This document shows, piece by piece, positions 1 through 14,451 of a DNA stretch of 64,000 nt (positions within the stretch are counted from its first letter, which is position 1; every line of letters begins with the position of its first letter). The position numbers and the translations under genes were made by a program. Source of the stretch: Atopsyche davidsoni. Its lineage: Eukaryota; Arthropoda; Insecta; Trichoptera; Hydrobiosidae. Where the stretch lies: positions 2,356,001 to 2,420,000 of the forward strand of contig JAILWY010000001.1 in NCBI GenBank assembly GCA_022113835.1, given 5' to 3'. The notes beneath the pieces were generated by a model, which was not told the origin of the DNA, did no database searches, and was given only the letters and a program-made list of their open reading frames with translations.

Positions 1-1120
1 AGACATCGCGCTGGTCATGCCCAGGGGTCATAAGTCCTAACGGTTCGATTTATTGACTCCTAAATCACTATAATCCCGCATATTGTACTTAACCCTCGTG
101 GCATGGCACACTTATAGACGTTTTTTAAAAATTATTTATCGTATCATCACTGCCATAAAGTTCTCAACAATATCACCGAATAAAACAAGCTTTATAGACA
201 ACAAATGAAAAAGGTATAGCTTGTAGGCTGATTGCTAAAGATACCCACTAAATTATGATTTAATTTGTTTACTTCATGTTTAAACAACAAAGGTGGTGAC
301 GAGGTTACGACCATGATCTGAGCATATTAGGTATATAAAGAATAACGTGTAAAAAATCAAAGGCTCTGGAAATGAATTAAATAAATATTTCAGTTATTTT
401 GAAACTTTTTTGAATAAAAAAGCGTTATCAATTTTAGACACGATCTGTGTTTTATAATTTCAATATATACATTTTTGTTAAGCTGCCTACACACAATGCT
501 ACACAACCGACCACTAAACGGCGATAAGCTAGCAGAGGCGTGCAACGAGTCCAAATTTAATAAAAAAAATAATATGTATATATATTTTAAGACAAGAAAT
601 GCAAAATACTTTTATTTTCAGTTTCACCGAAAAAAAACAACTCAAAATAAGACGCTATTGTCTAGTTCACTATTCGGTTGTCGGTTGTGTTGCGTCGTGT
701 GTAGACTCAATACTAAACTTGACTGAAAAATTTTAAATGCTTAATTATGCAGCGTGTAAAATTTCTGGGAGCCGATTTAATTTCATAGGAGCAGAACGTT
801 AAACGAAGGACGCGGATGCGCGCTCGAATTTTCACAAAACGCACATAATTATTAAGCAATTTAAAAAGGAGTGTTGAATCTAAAATAAGATCACAACAAT
901 CAAGTCCCGGCATTTTGGAATTACCCGCGACCGGGCCAGGACGTCCATCATCAGTGCACGTGCAGGTACGCGGGGGGCCGCGGCACACGAGGCCACCCGG
1001 CCACGGGGTGGAGCTCTCCGCCATGGGGGGGTGCGGGAATGTCCCATGGGTGATACTGATATGTCCAAAATGAAATACATCTTATAAGTAATTAAAATAC
1101 TTTGGCATTATCAAACAGAC

Positions 1121-1255
1121 TGCCAACGTGAAAGGTTGGCGAAACCGGTCACCAATAAAAATCTATACACGGGAAAATCATTCAAGTATTCTACTTGTTA
1201 TTTAAAATATTAAAATGGAATTTCACCAAGTATTCTCTGTCAAAAATATTGATAT
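1121..1255. repeat. Dispersed repeat family B, copy 1 (MITE-like)
   Basis: The block beginning gccaacgtgaaaggttggc, followed by gaaaccggtcacc and an AT-rich tail, recurs at 53851-53940 with only scattered differences. The tail, which contains ttatttaaaatattaaaatgg, matches the reverse complement of the left part of the other copy, so the element has inverted-repeat ends. It is probably a non-autonomous DNA transposon. No coding capacity is visible. Confidence 0.6.
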
Positions 1256-1530
1256 TCTATATATCTAATACTTTATGAGAACCAAAAACCCTACAAAATT
1301 TGCAGATGTGCGTAAGTTAAACATGATTTACACACACATATATATATAAATTTATATATGGTACAAAATGAAAGCAATTAGATGAATATATCAGCCAAAC
1401 ACTATTGCATCGTTCATCGAATACGTCATTCTGTGACTGGCAACATTTCTAGTTTTAATATAATTAGAATTCAACAGGCATTTATGGTATAGGTAAATGA
1501 ATAATTCTTACATTTAATTACTTCCGACAT

Positions 1531-1685
1531 ATCAGATATAAATGTCAGAGCTTTGTAAAGAAAGGATTGTATGATAATGGTATTGGGAAGCAGCAATGCG
1601 AGTAAAAGGACCCGGGGACCCACTACACTATTTTCCATAAGAAAACCACGGACAAGAAGATATGTTCAGTGATTTAGTCAGAAAT
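1531..1685. repeat. Dispersed repeat family A, fragment 1
   Basis: It starts with atcagatata and contains agagctttgtaaag, a block ending cagcaatgcg, and cccactacactattttcc. The first part recurs at 59173-59270 and the second part at 54611-54670. It is therefore one fragment of a longer interspersed element present at least four times in this window. The element class is unknown. Confidence 0.6.
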
Positions 1686-2309
1686 TAATAATATAAGTAA
1701 TTTTAATCACCCATAACTAACATATATTGAACCCATTGGGTAAAAACATCTCACTGATCAATTTTAACATCTTCTACTTCAAACCGTTGAATCATGTTGA
1801 TTTACAAAAAAATGCAATCAAACCAAATAAAAGCTAAACGGGTTTGAACTAATGAATTTCTATTCAAAAATAATAATTGGAAAATATTATTACTTAAGCT
1901 TGTCCACAGGGCTGTCCTCGTGTGCACGAGCCACTGCGCGTATCGTTTCACACCTCACCCGTGAGAACAACGAAACGAGAAATTAAAATCGTTACATAAA
2001 GTTAATGACGCGGGACACCACACAAATGCTCCTTTTTAATGGCCAACCCATTATAAAAACACAAATATAAAATCAAATATGATTTGAACACCACTTTTGT
2101 GGACAAGATCCCAAAATCTGATTACATTAAACTAACAAAAATTTAAAATGTGAGCTTCCGAAATCAAAGCTCACTAAACATGATAATAAGATGCTGTTAA
2201 TGAAAAAAGGTGAGCTTGATAGTGAACATGATAGTAAGGTGATGTCAATAAAAAAAATGTGAGCTTCTAAAATCATAAACATTTGATTATTTATATTTGA
2301 TATATGTTC

Positions 2310-2410
2310 CGATCGGGCTCAGGCGTTCAGGCAGGGACCGAAACGTCGTAACACCAAAGTAGAAATGCGGCATGACACCCAAGAACCGAATGCATCTAAC
2401 CTTACAAGAT
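2310..2410. repeat. Dispersed repeat family C, copy 1
   Basis: The block accgaaacgtcgtaacac, then gcggcatgacacccaagaac, recurs in inverted orientation at about 34765-34885. The two copies are diverged. It may be the untranslated part of a non-LTR retrotransposon, but no ORF supports that. Confidence 0.5.
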
Positions 2411-2869
2411 ATTCGTAAATTAAAAATATCACCATAATGACGCCCAGTCGGAAGAATGCACTGCCATAAGCCAAAATTACCGGAGGCAGCGCGGTTTAAA
2501 AAAAACGACCGATTATCCGGGAGCCTCCAGCCGGCCCTCGCCGGGAAGTCATCTTATCAATATGTAAAACTCTCGCGGAAGACTCCCCGAGTGCTCACGT
2601 ATAAGTAGAGGCAATTGAAACCTGCCCGGCTTGATAACTTTATAACTGCCAAGTGCATAAATCATCCTCACCCATGATTTATTATTTGTGCTAAATATTC
2701 AATATTTATTCATGTAAATATCAACGATTTTTTTACACGCATGCGTGAGACACTGTCCTCCTAGCAGACAGTGCTAAAGGTTTACAAACCCTAGCTGACA
2801 AAGTTGGCGATGCTAGTCGTAAGTATGGCCTCTAAGTAAAGGCTGTCAACTGGTTCAGATGACAACTTC

Positions 2870-3052
2870 AAAATCAGCATTGACAACAAAGTAGTGGAGA
2901 GAGTGAAAAATACCAAATACTTAGACATAAAGACGGAATTAAGAGAGCCCGTAGTGCATTCAACAACTTGAGAAATGTATTATATACAAGAGACATAACA
3001 TTGAAAACACGCTGGAGATTCACCAAATGCTATGTCGCTTTAGTTCGGGGTT
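2870..3052 (+). pseudogene. Reverse-transcriptase relic (non-LTR retrotransposon)
   Basis: The plus strand reads FKISIDNKVVERVKNTKYL, then after a small frame break KRARSAFNNLRNVLY, then LKTRWRFTKCYV. This is the pattern just C-terminal to the palm domain in insect non-LTR retrotransposon reverse transcriptases, with a KYLG-type strand followed by a helix rich in Arg and Ala. The frameshift, the lost Gly after KYL and the absence of the catalytic core make it a dead fragment. It abuts a mariner relic. Confidence 0.6.
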
Positions 3053-3244
3053 GAAAAATCAAGGTTGATCGCAACACAAACGAGAGAGTCTTGCACAGAA
3101 CGCGCAAAGAAAGAGAACTCAGGAAAAAGAGGCATTGGAAGGAGGAAACTTTCATAGATGCAAAGTTCACGCCAGTGGCTGGAAGTCGCGAGCGCAGCCT
3201 AATGATAAATATGTGTTCAATGAAATACGAGTGTTCAACGAAAT

Positions 3245-3544
3245 ACAATGCACACCAACGCCGTCGCCACGGCCAAATTGGTCGAATTGCACTACGAACT
3301 GCTCCCCCATCCACCGTATTCTCCAGATTTGGCACCATGCGAATTTTTTTTGTTTCCAAACATGAAAAAGTCACTCGTCGGGCAGAAATTTAAGTCGAAT
3401 AATGAGGAGGTCATCGCCGCCACGGAGGCCCACTTTGCAGACCTCGAGAAAACGTATTTTTCAGATGGGTCAAAGAAGTTGGAGCATCGCTGGGTCAAGG
3501 ATAAAAAGGAGGACTTTTCCAAAATTTTCGTTTTTCTTGCGTAG
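3245..3544 (+). pseudogene. Mariner-family transposase, C-terminal relic
   Basis: The frame 3248-3544 contains AVATAKLVELHYELLPHPPY, then SPDLAPCEFFLFPN and a tail with EEVIAATEAHFADLEKTYF. This is the C-terminal part of a mariner (D,D34D) transposase. The third catalytic Asp, in SPDLAP, is present. The second, normally in an HDNA-type motif just before the preserved part, is replaced by NTMHTN, and the N-terminal DNA-binding half is missing. The upstream ORF from 3091 to about 3240 is not recognisably mariner. The element is inactive. Confidence 0.75.
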
Positions 3545-3599
3545 GCCCTCACAGATTTTTTTATTTGCTGTTTGCTCCTGAAATGAAGCGTGTTCATTG

Positions 3600-3910
3600 T
3601 TACGACTATTTTATCCGCGGTTGGCACTTAACGGATATTTTGCGGGTCCATCCCCCGAGTCGGGCGAGTCCACGGTCGGTTTCCGTTACGAGGAGTGACG
3701 GGCTCGATATTATTCGGAGGCGAGGAATGTTTTTGCGCAGTCGCGGATTCCGAGGCCCGCTTCCGCCCGGAGGAGCCGCCGCCTCGCAGCAGAGTTCCAC
3801 TTTTTTCAGACTCTTCCCTCCCCGCCGCCCCTGTCGTCCCCCTTTCCTCTCTCTCCCTCCGCTATCTTCCACGCGCCCTCGCGGTGCACCTGGAGAGCCA
3901 GGGGAGCGCA
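3600..3910. other. GC-rich patch of unknown nature
   Basis: About 300 bp of GC-rich, pyrimidine-heavy sequence follows the mariner relic and is flanked by AT-rich DNA. Long frames are open on both strands simply because stop codons are rare in GC-rich DNA. I recognise no protein in any frame. It may be transposon-derived. Confidence 0.35.
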
Positions 3911-4006
3911 ACCGTGAGCCGTGGCGGATTTTTATATATTTCGTGTATCAAAAATCAGATTTCTAGCCATTTATTGACCACTACAAAAATGGCAAGTAAA
4001 CAAGGA

Positions 4007-4083
4007 CGAGATAACTCGTAGTTGGCGTCCTAGAAGATAATGCAATCTACGAGTTATCTCGTAGTTGGCAGTCAACGTGTTAA
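4007..4083. repeat. Short inverted repeats ending at TTAA (piggyBac-like end?)
   Basis: The near-palindrome acgagataactcgtagttgg at about 4008-4027 recurs as acgagttatctcgtagttgg at about 4051-4070. The second copy leads to ggcagtcaacgtg and then TTAA (4080-4083). Read outward-in on the minus strand this is TTAA, cacgttgactgcc, a form seen at piggyBac-type termini. A matching left end was not found. Confidence 0.35.
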
Positions 4084-4111
4084 CCATACAATAGTTGTAT
4101 GATTGATTGAT

Positions 4112-4262
4112 TAAGTTCATTTTTTCACACATTGAAAAATGAGTAAAGAAACTCTCAGAAAAATATCATTCGAACCTGCATCCCCAAGCTTACATGGCTG
4201 GTGCATGCTAATGAGCCACTAGTACTTAGCGAGAATTTTTAACTATCATATCATATGTGTAA
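4112..4262 (-). mobile_element. Truncated copy of the tRNA-core MITE
   Basis: This segment is the reverse complement of roughly 54110-54255, the intact copy. Both share a terminal block with aaactctcagaaaaatatca, then a tRNA-like core, then gagaatttttaac. On the minus strand the core reads tggctcattag (box A-like), then about 30 bases later ggttcgaat (box B-like). Only one terminal inverted repeat is preserved. Confidence 0.6.
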
Positions 4263-5279
4263 AGCAACGTGCTTATTATTCCAATTAAATATTATAAAAT
4301 TAAAACCTGTATAGGCAAAATCGCACTTACTGTGACGGTCTTCACAAAAATCCAATAATATATACAATAGTTGTTAGGGCTATGCTTACAATACGATGTG
4401 TGGCTATCCCATGCTTACAAGATGTGTCTTGGATTCCTCTTTTTTCGTTATTGAGTTAGTGTAGAATCCTTACTGTATTATTACAAAAACATTTTGCGTT
4501 ACAAAATCGCTTTTCAATAAGATCTCAAAAGAAAATATCTCAGAAAAAACTCTGGTATTTCTTTGGGTTACAACTAAGTTTATCTTGCGCAAATCTTTTA
4601 TTGAATGAGTTTTCGCTTTCAACGAGAACCAAAAATGCCACCATTTTATATTTACCGTGAAACTGCCTTTTATGCTCTTTCGGCGTCTATAAATCTATTC
4701 ACAATAGACCAATGAAAAAACTGCATCCTTTGTGGTTTTTTTTTGTGTGCTTACAGTTTATTTGGCTTTTATGTTCTGATTTTATAAAACAGATTTATCA
4801 AACGCTTATCGGGTATTAATAACTTTTGTTGACTTAAAAGTGGTTTTCGTGTTGATAAAACATAATAACGCGAAAGCTAGTATGTTGTAGGTTAGATACC
4901 TTTGTGTGAAAACGTCTTTGTGATTTTGCAGCTGGTTTGAGTTGTCACTAGTCAAATTCTAGTAGAGGCATTAAATTTTTTTTTTTTTTTTTAATGAGGT
5001 CCGCGTTTAGAGCGCCCACTGGAATAGCATGGGAATAAATGTTTCGTTAGTGAGACCGATCGTGCCTAAGAGCCCGTGTTTAATGAATCAATGGGAAGTA
5101 GTGCGTCTAGTGCGTAGTCTGCTGGGCATGAGCAGGGCCAGCACCCGCAGCAGCGGTGATTGTTCCTGCAAGGTTTGCGCCCTCGGGACGGACGGGCGCG
5201 CATTGACCCCGCTCGGCCTCCGAAACAAGTCGCATTTTCATAACGGGTTACCGGCGGGAGCAGCGGGCGGCAGCGCACA

Positions 5280-6865
5280 TCATGCATACTCTACTCGCCC
5301 GGGCGCGGCTCCGGAAGGGACGCTATTACTCAGATTCGACTCTTGTAACACCCCCAAGCTCACAATCATTCGCAGTAGCCTAGTACAGTATATGGACTAT
5401 TCCGAGTAGCACCCTTAACGCATACTCTACTCGCCGTTGGCGTTGCTCCTAAAGGGACGTCAGTACTCCGATTCGACTCTGGTAACCCTCCCAAGCTCAC
5501 AATCATTCACAGTAGTCTAGTACAGTATATGGACTATTCCGAGTAGCACCCTTAACGCATACTCTACTCGCCGTTGGCGTTGCTCCTAAAGGAACGTCAG
5601 TACTCCGATTCGACTCTGGTAACCCCCCCAAGCTCACAATCATTCACAGTAGCCTAGTACAGTATATGGACTATTCCGAGTAGCACCCTTAACGCATACT
5701 CTACTCGCCGTTGGCGTTGCTCCTACAGGGACGTCAGTACTCCGATTCGACTCTGGTAACCCCCCCAAGCTCACAATCATTCACAGTAGTCTAGTAAAGT
5801 GTATGGACTATTCCGAGTAGCACCCTTAACGCATACACTACTAGCCCAGGCGTTGCTCCTAAAGGAACGTCAGTACTCCGATTCGACTCTGGTAACCCCC
5901 CCAAGCTCACAATCATTCGCAGTAGTCTAGTACAGTATATGGACTATTCCGAGTAGCACCCTTAACGCATACTCTACTCGCCATTGGCGTTGCTCCTAAA
6001 GGGACGTCAGTACTCCGATTCGACTCTGGTAACCCTCCCAAGCTCACAATCATTCACAGTAGTCTAGTACAGTATATGGACTATTCCGAGTAGCACCCTT
6101 AACGCATACTCTACTCGCCGTTGGCGTTGCTCCTAAAGGGACGTCAGTACTCCGATTCGACTCTGGTAACCCTCCCAAGCTCACAATCATTCACAGTAGT
6201 CTAGTAAAGTGTATGGACTATTCCGAGTAGCACCCTTAACGCATACACTACCCGCCCAGGCGTTGCTCCTAAAGGAACGTCAGTACTCCGATTCGACTCT
6301 AGTAACCCCCCCAAGCTCACAATCATTCGCAGTAGTCTAGTACAGTATATGGACTATTCCGAGTAGCACCCTTAACGCATACTCTACTCACCGTTGGCGT
6401 TGCTCCTACAGGGACGTCAGTACTCAGATTCGACTCTGGTAACCCTACCAAGCTCACAATCATTCACAGTAGTCTAGTACAGTATATGGACTATTCCGAA
6501 TAGCACCCATAACGCATACTCTACTCGCCCAGGCGTTGCTTCCAAAGGGACGTCAGTACTCAGATTCGATTTTGGTAACCCCTCAAGCTCACAGTCATTT
6601 ACAGCAGTCTAGTACAGTATATGGACAAATTGGAGTAGCGTCCATAATGCACAGGTACCCTACTCGCCCAGGCGTTGCTCCAGAAGGGACATCAGAATTT
6701 AGATTCAACACTGGTAATCCCCCAAGCTCACAGTAATCTAGTACTATGGGACTATTCCGAGTAGCAACCATATTGCATACTCTTCTCGCCCCATCGTTGC
6801 TCCTGAAGGAGCGCCAGTACTCAGATTCAATTCTGGTAACCCTCCAAGCTCATAGTCATATATAC
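5280..6865. repeat. Satellite array, ~137-bp unit, about 12 copies
   Basis: A unit of 136-137 bp is repeated head to tail. The anchor acgcatac falls at about 5282, 5418, 5555, 5692, 5829, 5965, 6102, 6239, 6375 and 6512, then continues in diverged form near 6649 and 6773. Every unit contains ggcgttgctcc, a gattcgactct-type block, aagctcacaatcatt and ggactattccgagtagcac. The central copies are nearly identical and the edges are diverged, as expected for unequal exchange. Weak remnants run on to about 7120. An ORF at 5029-5409 ends inside the array and is not a gene. Confidence 0.93.
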
Positions 6866-7139
6866 TAGCTTATTATTTCAGTGACTATGATCATCAGAGA
6901 ATATCATGCATTCGAGTACCTCACCATGCCCAGATGCAACTCCGAGAAGCGTACTAGAGGGGACGATATTACCTACATATATATTTATATATTTTTTTTT
7001 TTTATACGCCTACATATATTGTAACTCTGGAAACTCTCCATCGAAAATACCTCATATTGTTGCCTATTCATGCCTTTCACATCGTGCATATTTTTTTCGC
7101 CAAAGCGCAACTCTGGAAAATATACTATAATTTTAAGAT

Positions 7140-8640
7140 GCCATTACTCAAATTGAATTTTTGAAAGCATTTAAGTATTTCACAAACTCTGTTGATTGTT
7201 TAAGAGTGAAAAAAATTACTTATCTAAATACATCTCTAAGTACAGGTAGAGACGGATTTTTAAGCAAGACCAGTTAATGCAGCCATGTTATAACTTAACG
7301 CTCATGTTTTTAAATTTGTAATAGTCAATAAATTTCGATTCACAATTTTTAATAAAGTTTGCTTGTACTGTATGAAACATACCTACTATCAATAATATGC
7401 ATGAAAATATTTTTCTTTCGTCCGAAGGTACACCATTGAAGCTCAATCCATATCTATCGATAGTAGAGATAAATAGTCGAATAATTTTTTTAATTTAATA
7501 AAACTTACGTTAAAATATAAACGATGAAGTCAATAATTCGTAGCGAGTTGTCAATCGATCACATGAGTGCTTATTAATTTAAACCAGTTGTATTACGAGT
7601 TTTATTTATTCGGAGATGTTAAGTATTATGTGTGGTCGCCTTTAAGAACATCTTGAGAAGTTGCAACAATAAAAACCTTTAAAAATTACACCATTTTTCT
7701 TATAATTAGTAATTTCAATATTAAACTATAGGTACTCTTACTTTTTGCAAGTATCGAGTAAAAGAGCAGCAATATGCGGATTTATGACCTTTCATTTTAC
7801 TGTTCGGTAATAAAGAGCATTTTAGTGCCAATAAATTAAAACATTGCAATATACTCGTAGTTCATCTTAAATATGTGCAATTTGTTTTCGAGCTTAAAAA
7901 ACATAATTAAATTTATAAACATACAGGCATTGGTTTTCACACAAAACTCAAAACATGTATAATTTAATCCCGTGGGTTTCAATTGTTGGATTAAATATTT
8001 AAAAATATAACTTATTAAGTTTGTAAAATATAAAGCGGTGCCTCTGGGTTTTAGAGACCCGTCCTCAGAAATTTCAGGTTTAATTATATAGTGGAGTATG
8101 GCTATACATTAAATATATTCAGGCTTCCGTAAAAGTGCGAGACATGCAAGGAGGTTATTAATTTCCAACTGTTTTTACTCTGCAGAAATTAAATCGACAG
8201 CTTAATTTTTTTTATAATCAACACTTCGTTTCTCAATTTATAATATTTAATAAATGGTTTTATTTTTAATTAAAAACTATATTTTATTTAGGTGTGTTTT
8301 GATTGTGCAGTAATTACTAATCGTGTCATAAGAGTGATTATGTTTATTATTTTTTTTATATAAAGTCATGTCATTGACTTATTTGTGTTTTAATAATGTC
8401 TAAGAGGTACAAGTATAATAGAGTAAAATGAATTTAAGCAGACGTTGGCTTAAAATATAATATTTAATTAGAAAAACAATTTTATTATTTCAATGTCGTA
8501 TTATGGGTTATTGCCTGATTATGGAAATACAGTTGTTAAACGATGCTAAAATTGTGAAGAGAAATCTAAATTTATTTAATTATCCGTAAAACAAAATATT
8601 GAACAATTAGAAACTCAAATTTAAATAATGTTTGCAATGT
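7140..8640. other. AT-rich intergenic DNA
   Basis: I see no coding exon, RNA gene or strong repeat. The stretch is very AT-rich, with stop codons in all frames every few dozen bases. Confidence 0.55.
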
Positions 8641-8684
8641 TTTTCATGTTTATCGGTTAAACCATGTTGTAAAGTATCAGCATA

Positions 8685-9465
8685 TAATTAAAATTATTTA
8701 TTGGAAAGACGTATTTTTAACATTTACAATCTTAAAAAATATTATAACCTCATTTCTAATCAATCTTTCAGAATAGCTAGTTGTTTGTTACACATAATTT
8801 AAAGAGAATATTATATTATTGCCAACTGGTACCCTTAAATATCAAAATGACAAGCCGTTGGCAGTTTTCATGTTATAAGCTATCAGTTTAGTATTAGGAT
8901 TATTTATTGGAAAGACGAAAACAATTTTTACAACCATAAAAAATATTGAAATCTAATTTCTAATCAATAATTCTAAAATTCTAATAGTTTGTAATAAATA
9001 ATTTAAGTATTATTGCCTATTGGCACACTAAAATATTAGCACGACAAGTCGTCGGCAGTTTTCAGTATCATGTTATATGCTATCAGCTTAGTATTAGGAT
9101 TATTTATTGGAAAGACGAAAACAATTTTTAGAACCATAAAAAATGTTATAACTTAATTTCTAATCGATAATTAAAAAATTCTAATAGTTTGTAATAAATA
9201 ATTTAAGTATTATTGCCTACTGGCACACTAAAATATCAACATGACATGCCGTCGGCAGTTTTCAGTACATTAGTATTTTAGTATTAGGATTATTTATTGG
9301 GAAAACTAAAATTACTTTTACAACCATAAAAAATATTATAATCTCATTTCCAATCATTAATTCGGAAATGCTAATAGTTTGTAATATATAATATATAGAG
9401 AATATGTGTATTATTGCCAACTGGCACTCTAAAATACCAACATGACAGGCCGTCGGCAGTTTCCT
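8685..9465. repeat. Four tandem ~190-210-bp units upstream of Arl1
   Basis: The string attatttattgg followed by aaagacg or a variant recurs at about 8692, 8900, 9099 and 9289. Each copy then carries an ataaaaaatatt block, ctaatagtttgtaat or a relative, a gtattattgcc stretch with tggcacactaaaat, and ends in a ccgtcggcagttt-type block. The copies differ by small indels. The array ends about 210 bp before the Arl1 start codon, so it borders the promoter. Confidence 0.8.
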
Positions 9466-9677
9466 AGCCTGCGGTACACGTCAAATATGATTGCGGTTAG
9501 ACTGTAACCTTACATTGCCGTCACTGTTTACAGCGAACAAAAATAAAAAGTGAGAGCATTCTAAGCGCGTTTGTTCCCCGTCTCCGTTCAAGTCTGATTC
9601 ATGCACTCTGGTGCCGTCTATTTGTTGTTCATTTTAGGATATAGACTACATATATGAAAAGAATTTAAACACTAAAC

Positions 9678-12310
<2,633 letters not shown>

Positions 12311-12700
12311 CACCACCAAACCAACTGCAGAGCCTTCAATATGTTATTATTACGAAATGTATTTTTATCAGGTAGGCTGTTTATTTATAAATATGTGCCG
12401 ACGGTTGCAACACGATGGTCATTTTTTTTTTGGAAATGGTGTGAATATTTTTTACCTCTGATTGTACGTAATCTCAGTTGCTTGTGAATAATCCCCAGTT
12501 GATTGGCCTCCAATCTTAGGGAATTGAAATAATCTTGTAATTGAGGTATTATTTATTTTTACTTCCTAGTTGAAATCTTGCCAACTGTAATATCGACTGT
12601 ACTCACGGCTTTCAACGTTGGGCTTTTTTTTAAAATAACTGCGCACAAATAACATTTCTTGCTGATTTTCATTTAAACTTCTACGGATTTTGATGCTAGA

Positions 12701-12706
12701 AATAAA
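12701..12706 (+). terminator. Probable Arl1 polyadenylation signal
   Basis: This AATAAA lies 391 bp after the Arl1 stop codon and is followed by a GT-rich stretch. Other such hexamers occur further on, so the exact cleavage site is inferred. Confidence 0.45.
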
Positions 12707-13877
12707 AGTGGTTTATTTCCAGTTAACAATTACAACAATGTAAATCTTTTTTGTTCCATAACAGTATAAAAGACAAATATTGAAATATTATTTTTCTGGA
12801 AAGTAATAAGTTTGTTGTAATCTTAAATAGGCTTGTAACCTATTATATCAGTTTGGTATTTACTTACCAAAATGGGGATTGAGTCTGCAAACTCTGGGTT
12901 GAACTTGAGGCCTTTGTTACACATGGGCGGTCAGAGAATCACATAAAATCGCTCTAAATACACTTCTCCATAGAGTTAACGTCCTGTATAAAATATAAAA
13001 TCTGGTTTATTATCGCAATTCACAGGTTCACAAAGTTGCTGCTCAAACCATACAATGCTTCATTCAGAGTCTGAACTTTACACTTTTGCGAATGAATATT
13101 AAAAAAAAACACTGCAAGATCAGTAACTGTAGATAACAGTCACCGGTAACTGACCAAATAAGAAAGAAATATTTTGTAGTTTAACCACTACAACAAACTT
13201 CAAGAACGGTGCTCGTCATCAATAAACTGCAGATTTAAAAATATATGAATGTGTGAGCATCATTTGGGTTTATTTGCATGAATCCCTCTTATTGCATGAA
13301 GAGGTTAGGGCTATGCGATTTTACAAATGTGCGACTGCCCATGTAGCAAGCCCTCTATTGAAGTCCTATCATTGAACCAACGATCCAATCTGTATGTGTC
13401 CATTGTAAAATACATTCTGCATGTGAATTGTGTGCATTTAATTAATTAATTGACTGGTGTTCTCGTCACTCTGCTTGATAAAAAATACAAAAATTGTATT
13501 AAAACTATCATAGGCCAATGAATTTGTACATACGGGCATAGTCTTGGATGCTTTTCAAACCGATCCAGGTAGCTTTGGTGCTGGTACATGAACAGTGGGA
13601 GTACTGGAAGGCTTCGCTCTTGCACCACCAATGGTTTAATTATATCTTCTCAGCAGGCGTTTATGTGTAGACTGAAAGGAGAGTTTTCCGGAAGCGCTCT
13701 GTGCTCTTGGAAGAGATTGTAAATAACAGCGTTTCAGTAATATCTCGTACGGTTACTTATTGTTTAGTCTCAAGATATTTTTGTATTAAGAAATATTACT
13801 TCTTACTCTACGATTGGCAGTGTGTAGCTTTTTACTAGTCCATAAACGGAGCTTTATAAAAAAGGAAAAAAATTCAG

Positions 13878-13991
13878 GTTTTTCTCTTTCGATTGAAACA
13901 TTTTAAATCAATTAAAATAAAACAGAAGCCTGTTAAACCCGATGGGATATTCCATGATTTTCTCTGTACAATATTGAGACTTAAAAGTATG
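13878..13991 (+). CDS. Possible internal exon, unrecognised
   Basis: A segment of 38 codons lies between attcag and a GTAACC donor. It is open in only one frame and reads with Lys-rich strings such as KIKQKPVKPDGIF. The surrounding DNA is AT-rich and its codon mix looks more protein-like than its neighbours. It does not join in phase to the candidate at 14452, which needs two bases from the previous exon. It may be chance. Confidence 0.2.
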
Positions 13992-14451
13992 GTAACCATT
14001 TTTAATAAAAAATATTCATATGTATAAGACTTTTGTATATTGTACTGGTAAATTTTATATTTTGGTGTCTGAATATTTTGATATTTTATTTGAGTCATTA
14101 TTATTTTTTTTCTATTCCAGCCCCTCTGTATTTTTTGACATGTTATCATAACTACGAAAATTATTATCATTGTATATTTTTTTTATATAAAAAAATCAAA
14201 TCTATTGACATTGTAACATTGATGATTAAAAGTACAAAGTTACCAATTCTTATACGAGGAATTGATAGAAGATATATTAAAATGAGTTTTTTCTTCTATT
14301 CATTCCATGATTACAGAATTCATACCTTTGAACATCAACGAAAATAATAGTTAATAAGCCTTCAAGTAAGTCACGTGGATTGCATAAGGTGTTATTTCTA
14401 TGATTAGCTATTTGTTATTAATTTTTATTAAAATTTAATATTTCTAACCAG

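Larger units (their letters stand above)
1..2290. other. Gene-free AT-rich flank with repeat fragments
   Basis: I see no credible coding exon here. The stretch holds a GC-rich patch at about 910-1040, which is unlike its AT-rich surroundings, fragments of two dispersed repeat families listed separately, and degenerate short repeats near 2150-2275 in which the string gtgagctt recurs at about 2150, 2210 and 2259. The small ORFs at 475-726 and 713-1080 have no recognisable protein features. Confidence 0.6.

Noticed and set aside
5029..5409. 126-codon ORF at the satellite edge
   Set aside because: Its second half is satellite sequence and no domain is recognisable.
5280..6865. Possible CRISPR array
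   Set aside because: The whole 137-bp unit repeats with no unique spacers, and the DNA is eukaryotic.
13446..13631. 61-codon minus-strand ORF and overlapping plus-strand frames
   Set aside because: Both strands are open over the same bases with no homology I recognise. The block is likely decayed repeat or chance.
14033..14347. 104-codon plus-strand ORF
   Set aside because: Composition is dominated by Phe, Tyr, Ile and Lys, as expected from AT-rich noncoding DNA, and an opposite-strand ORF overlaps it.
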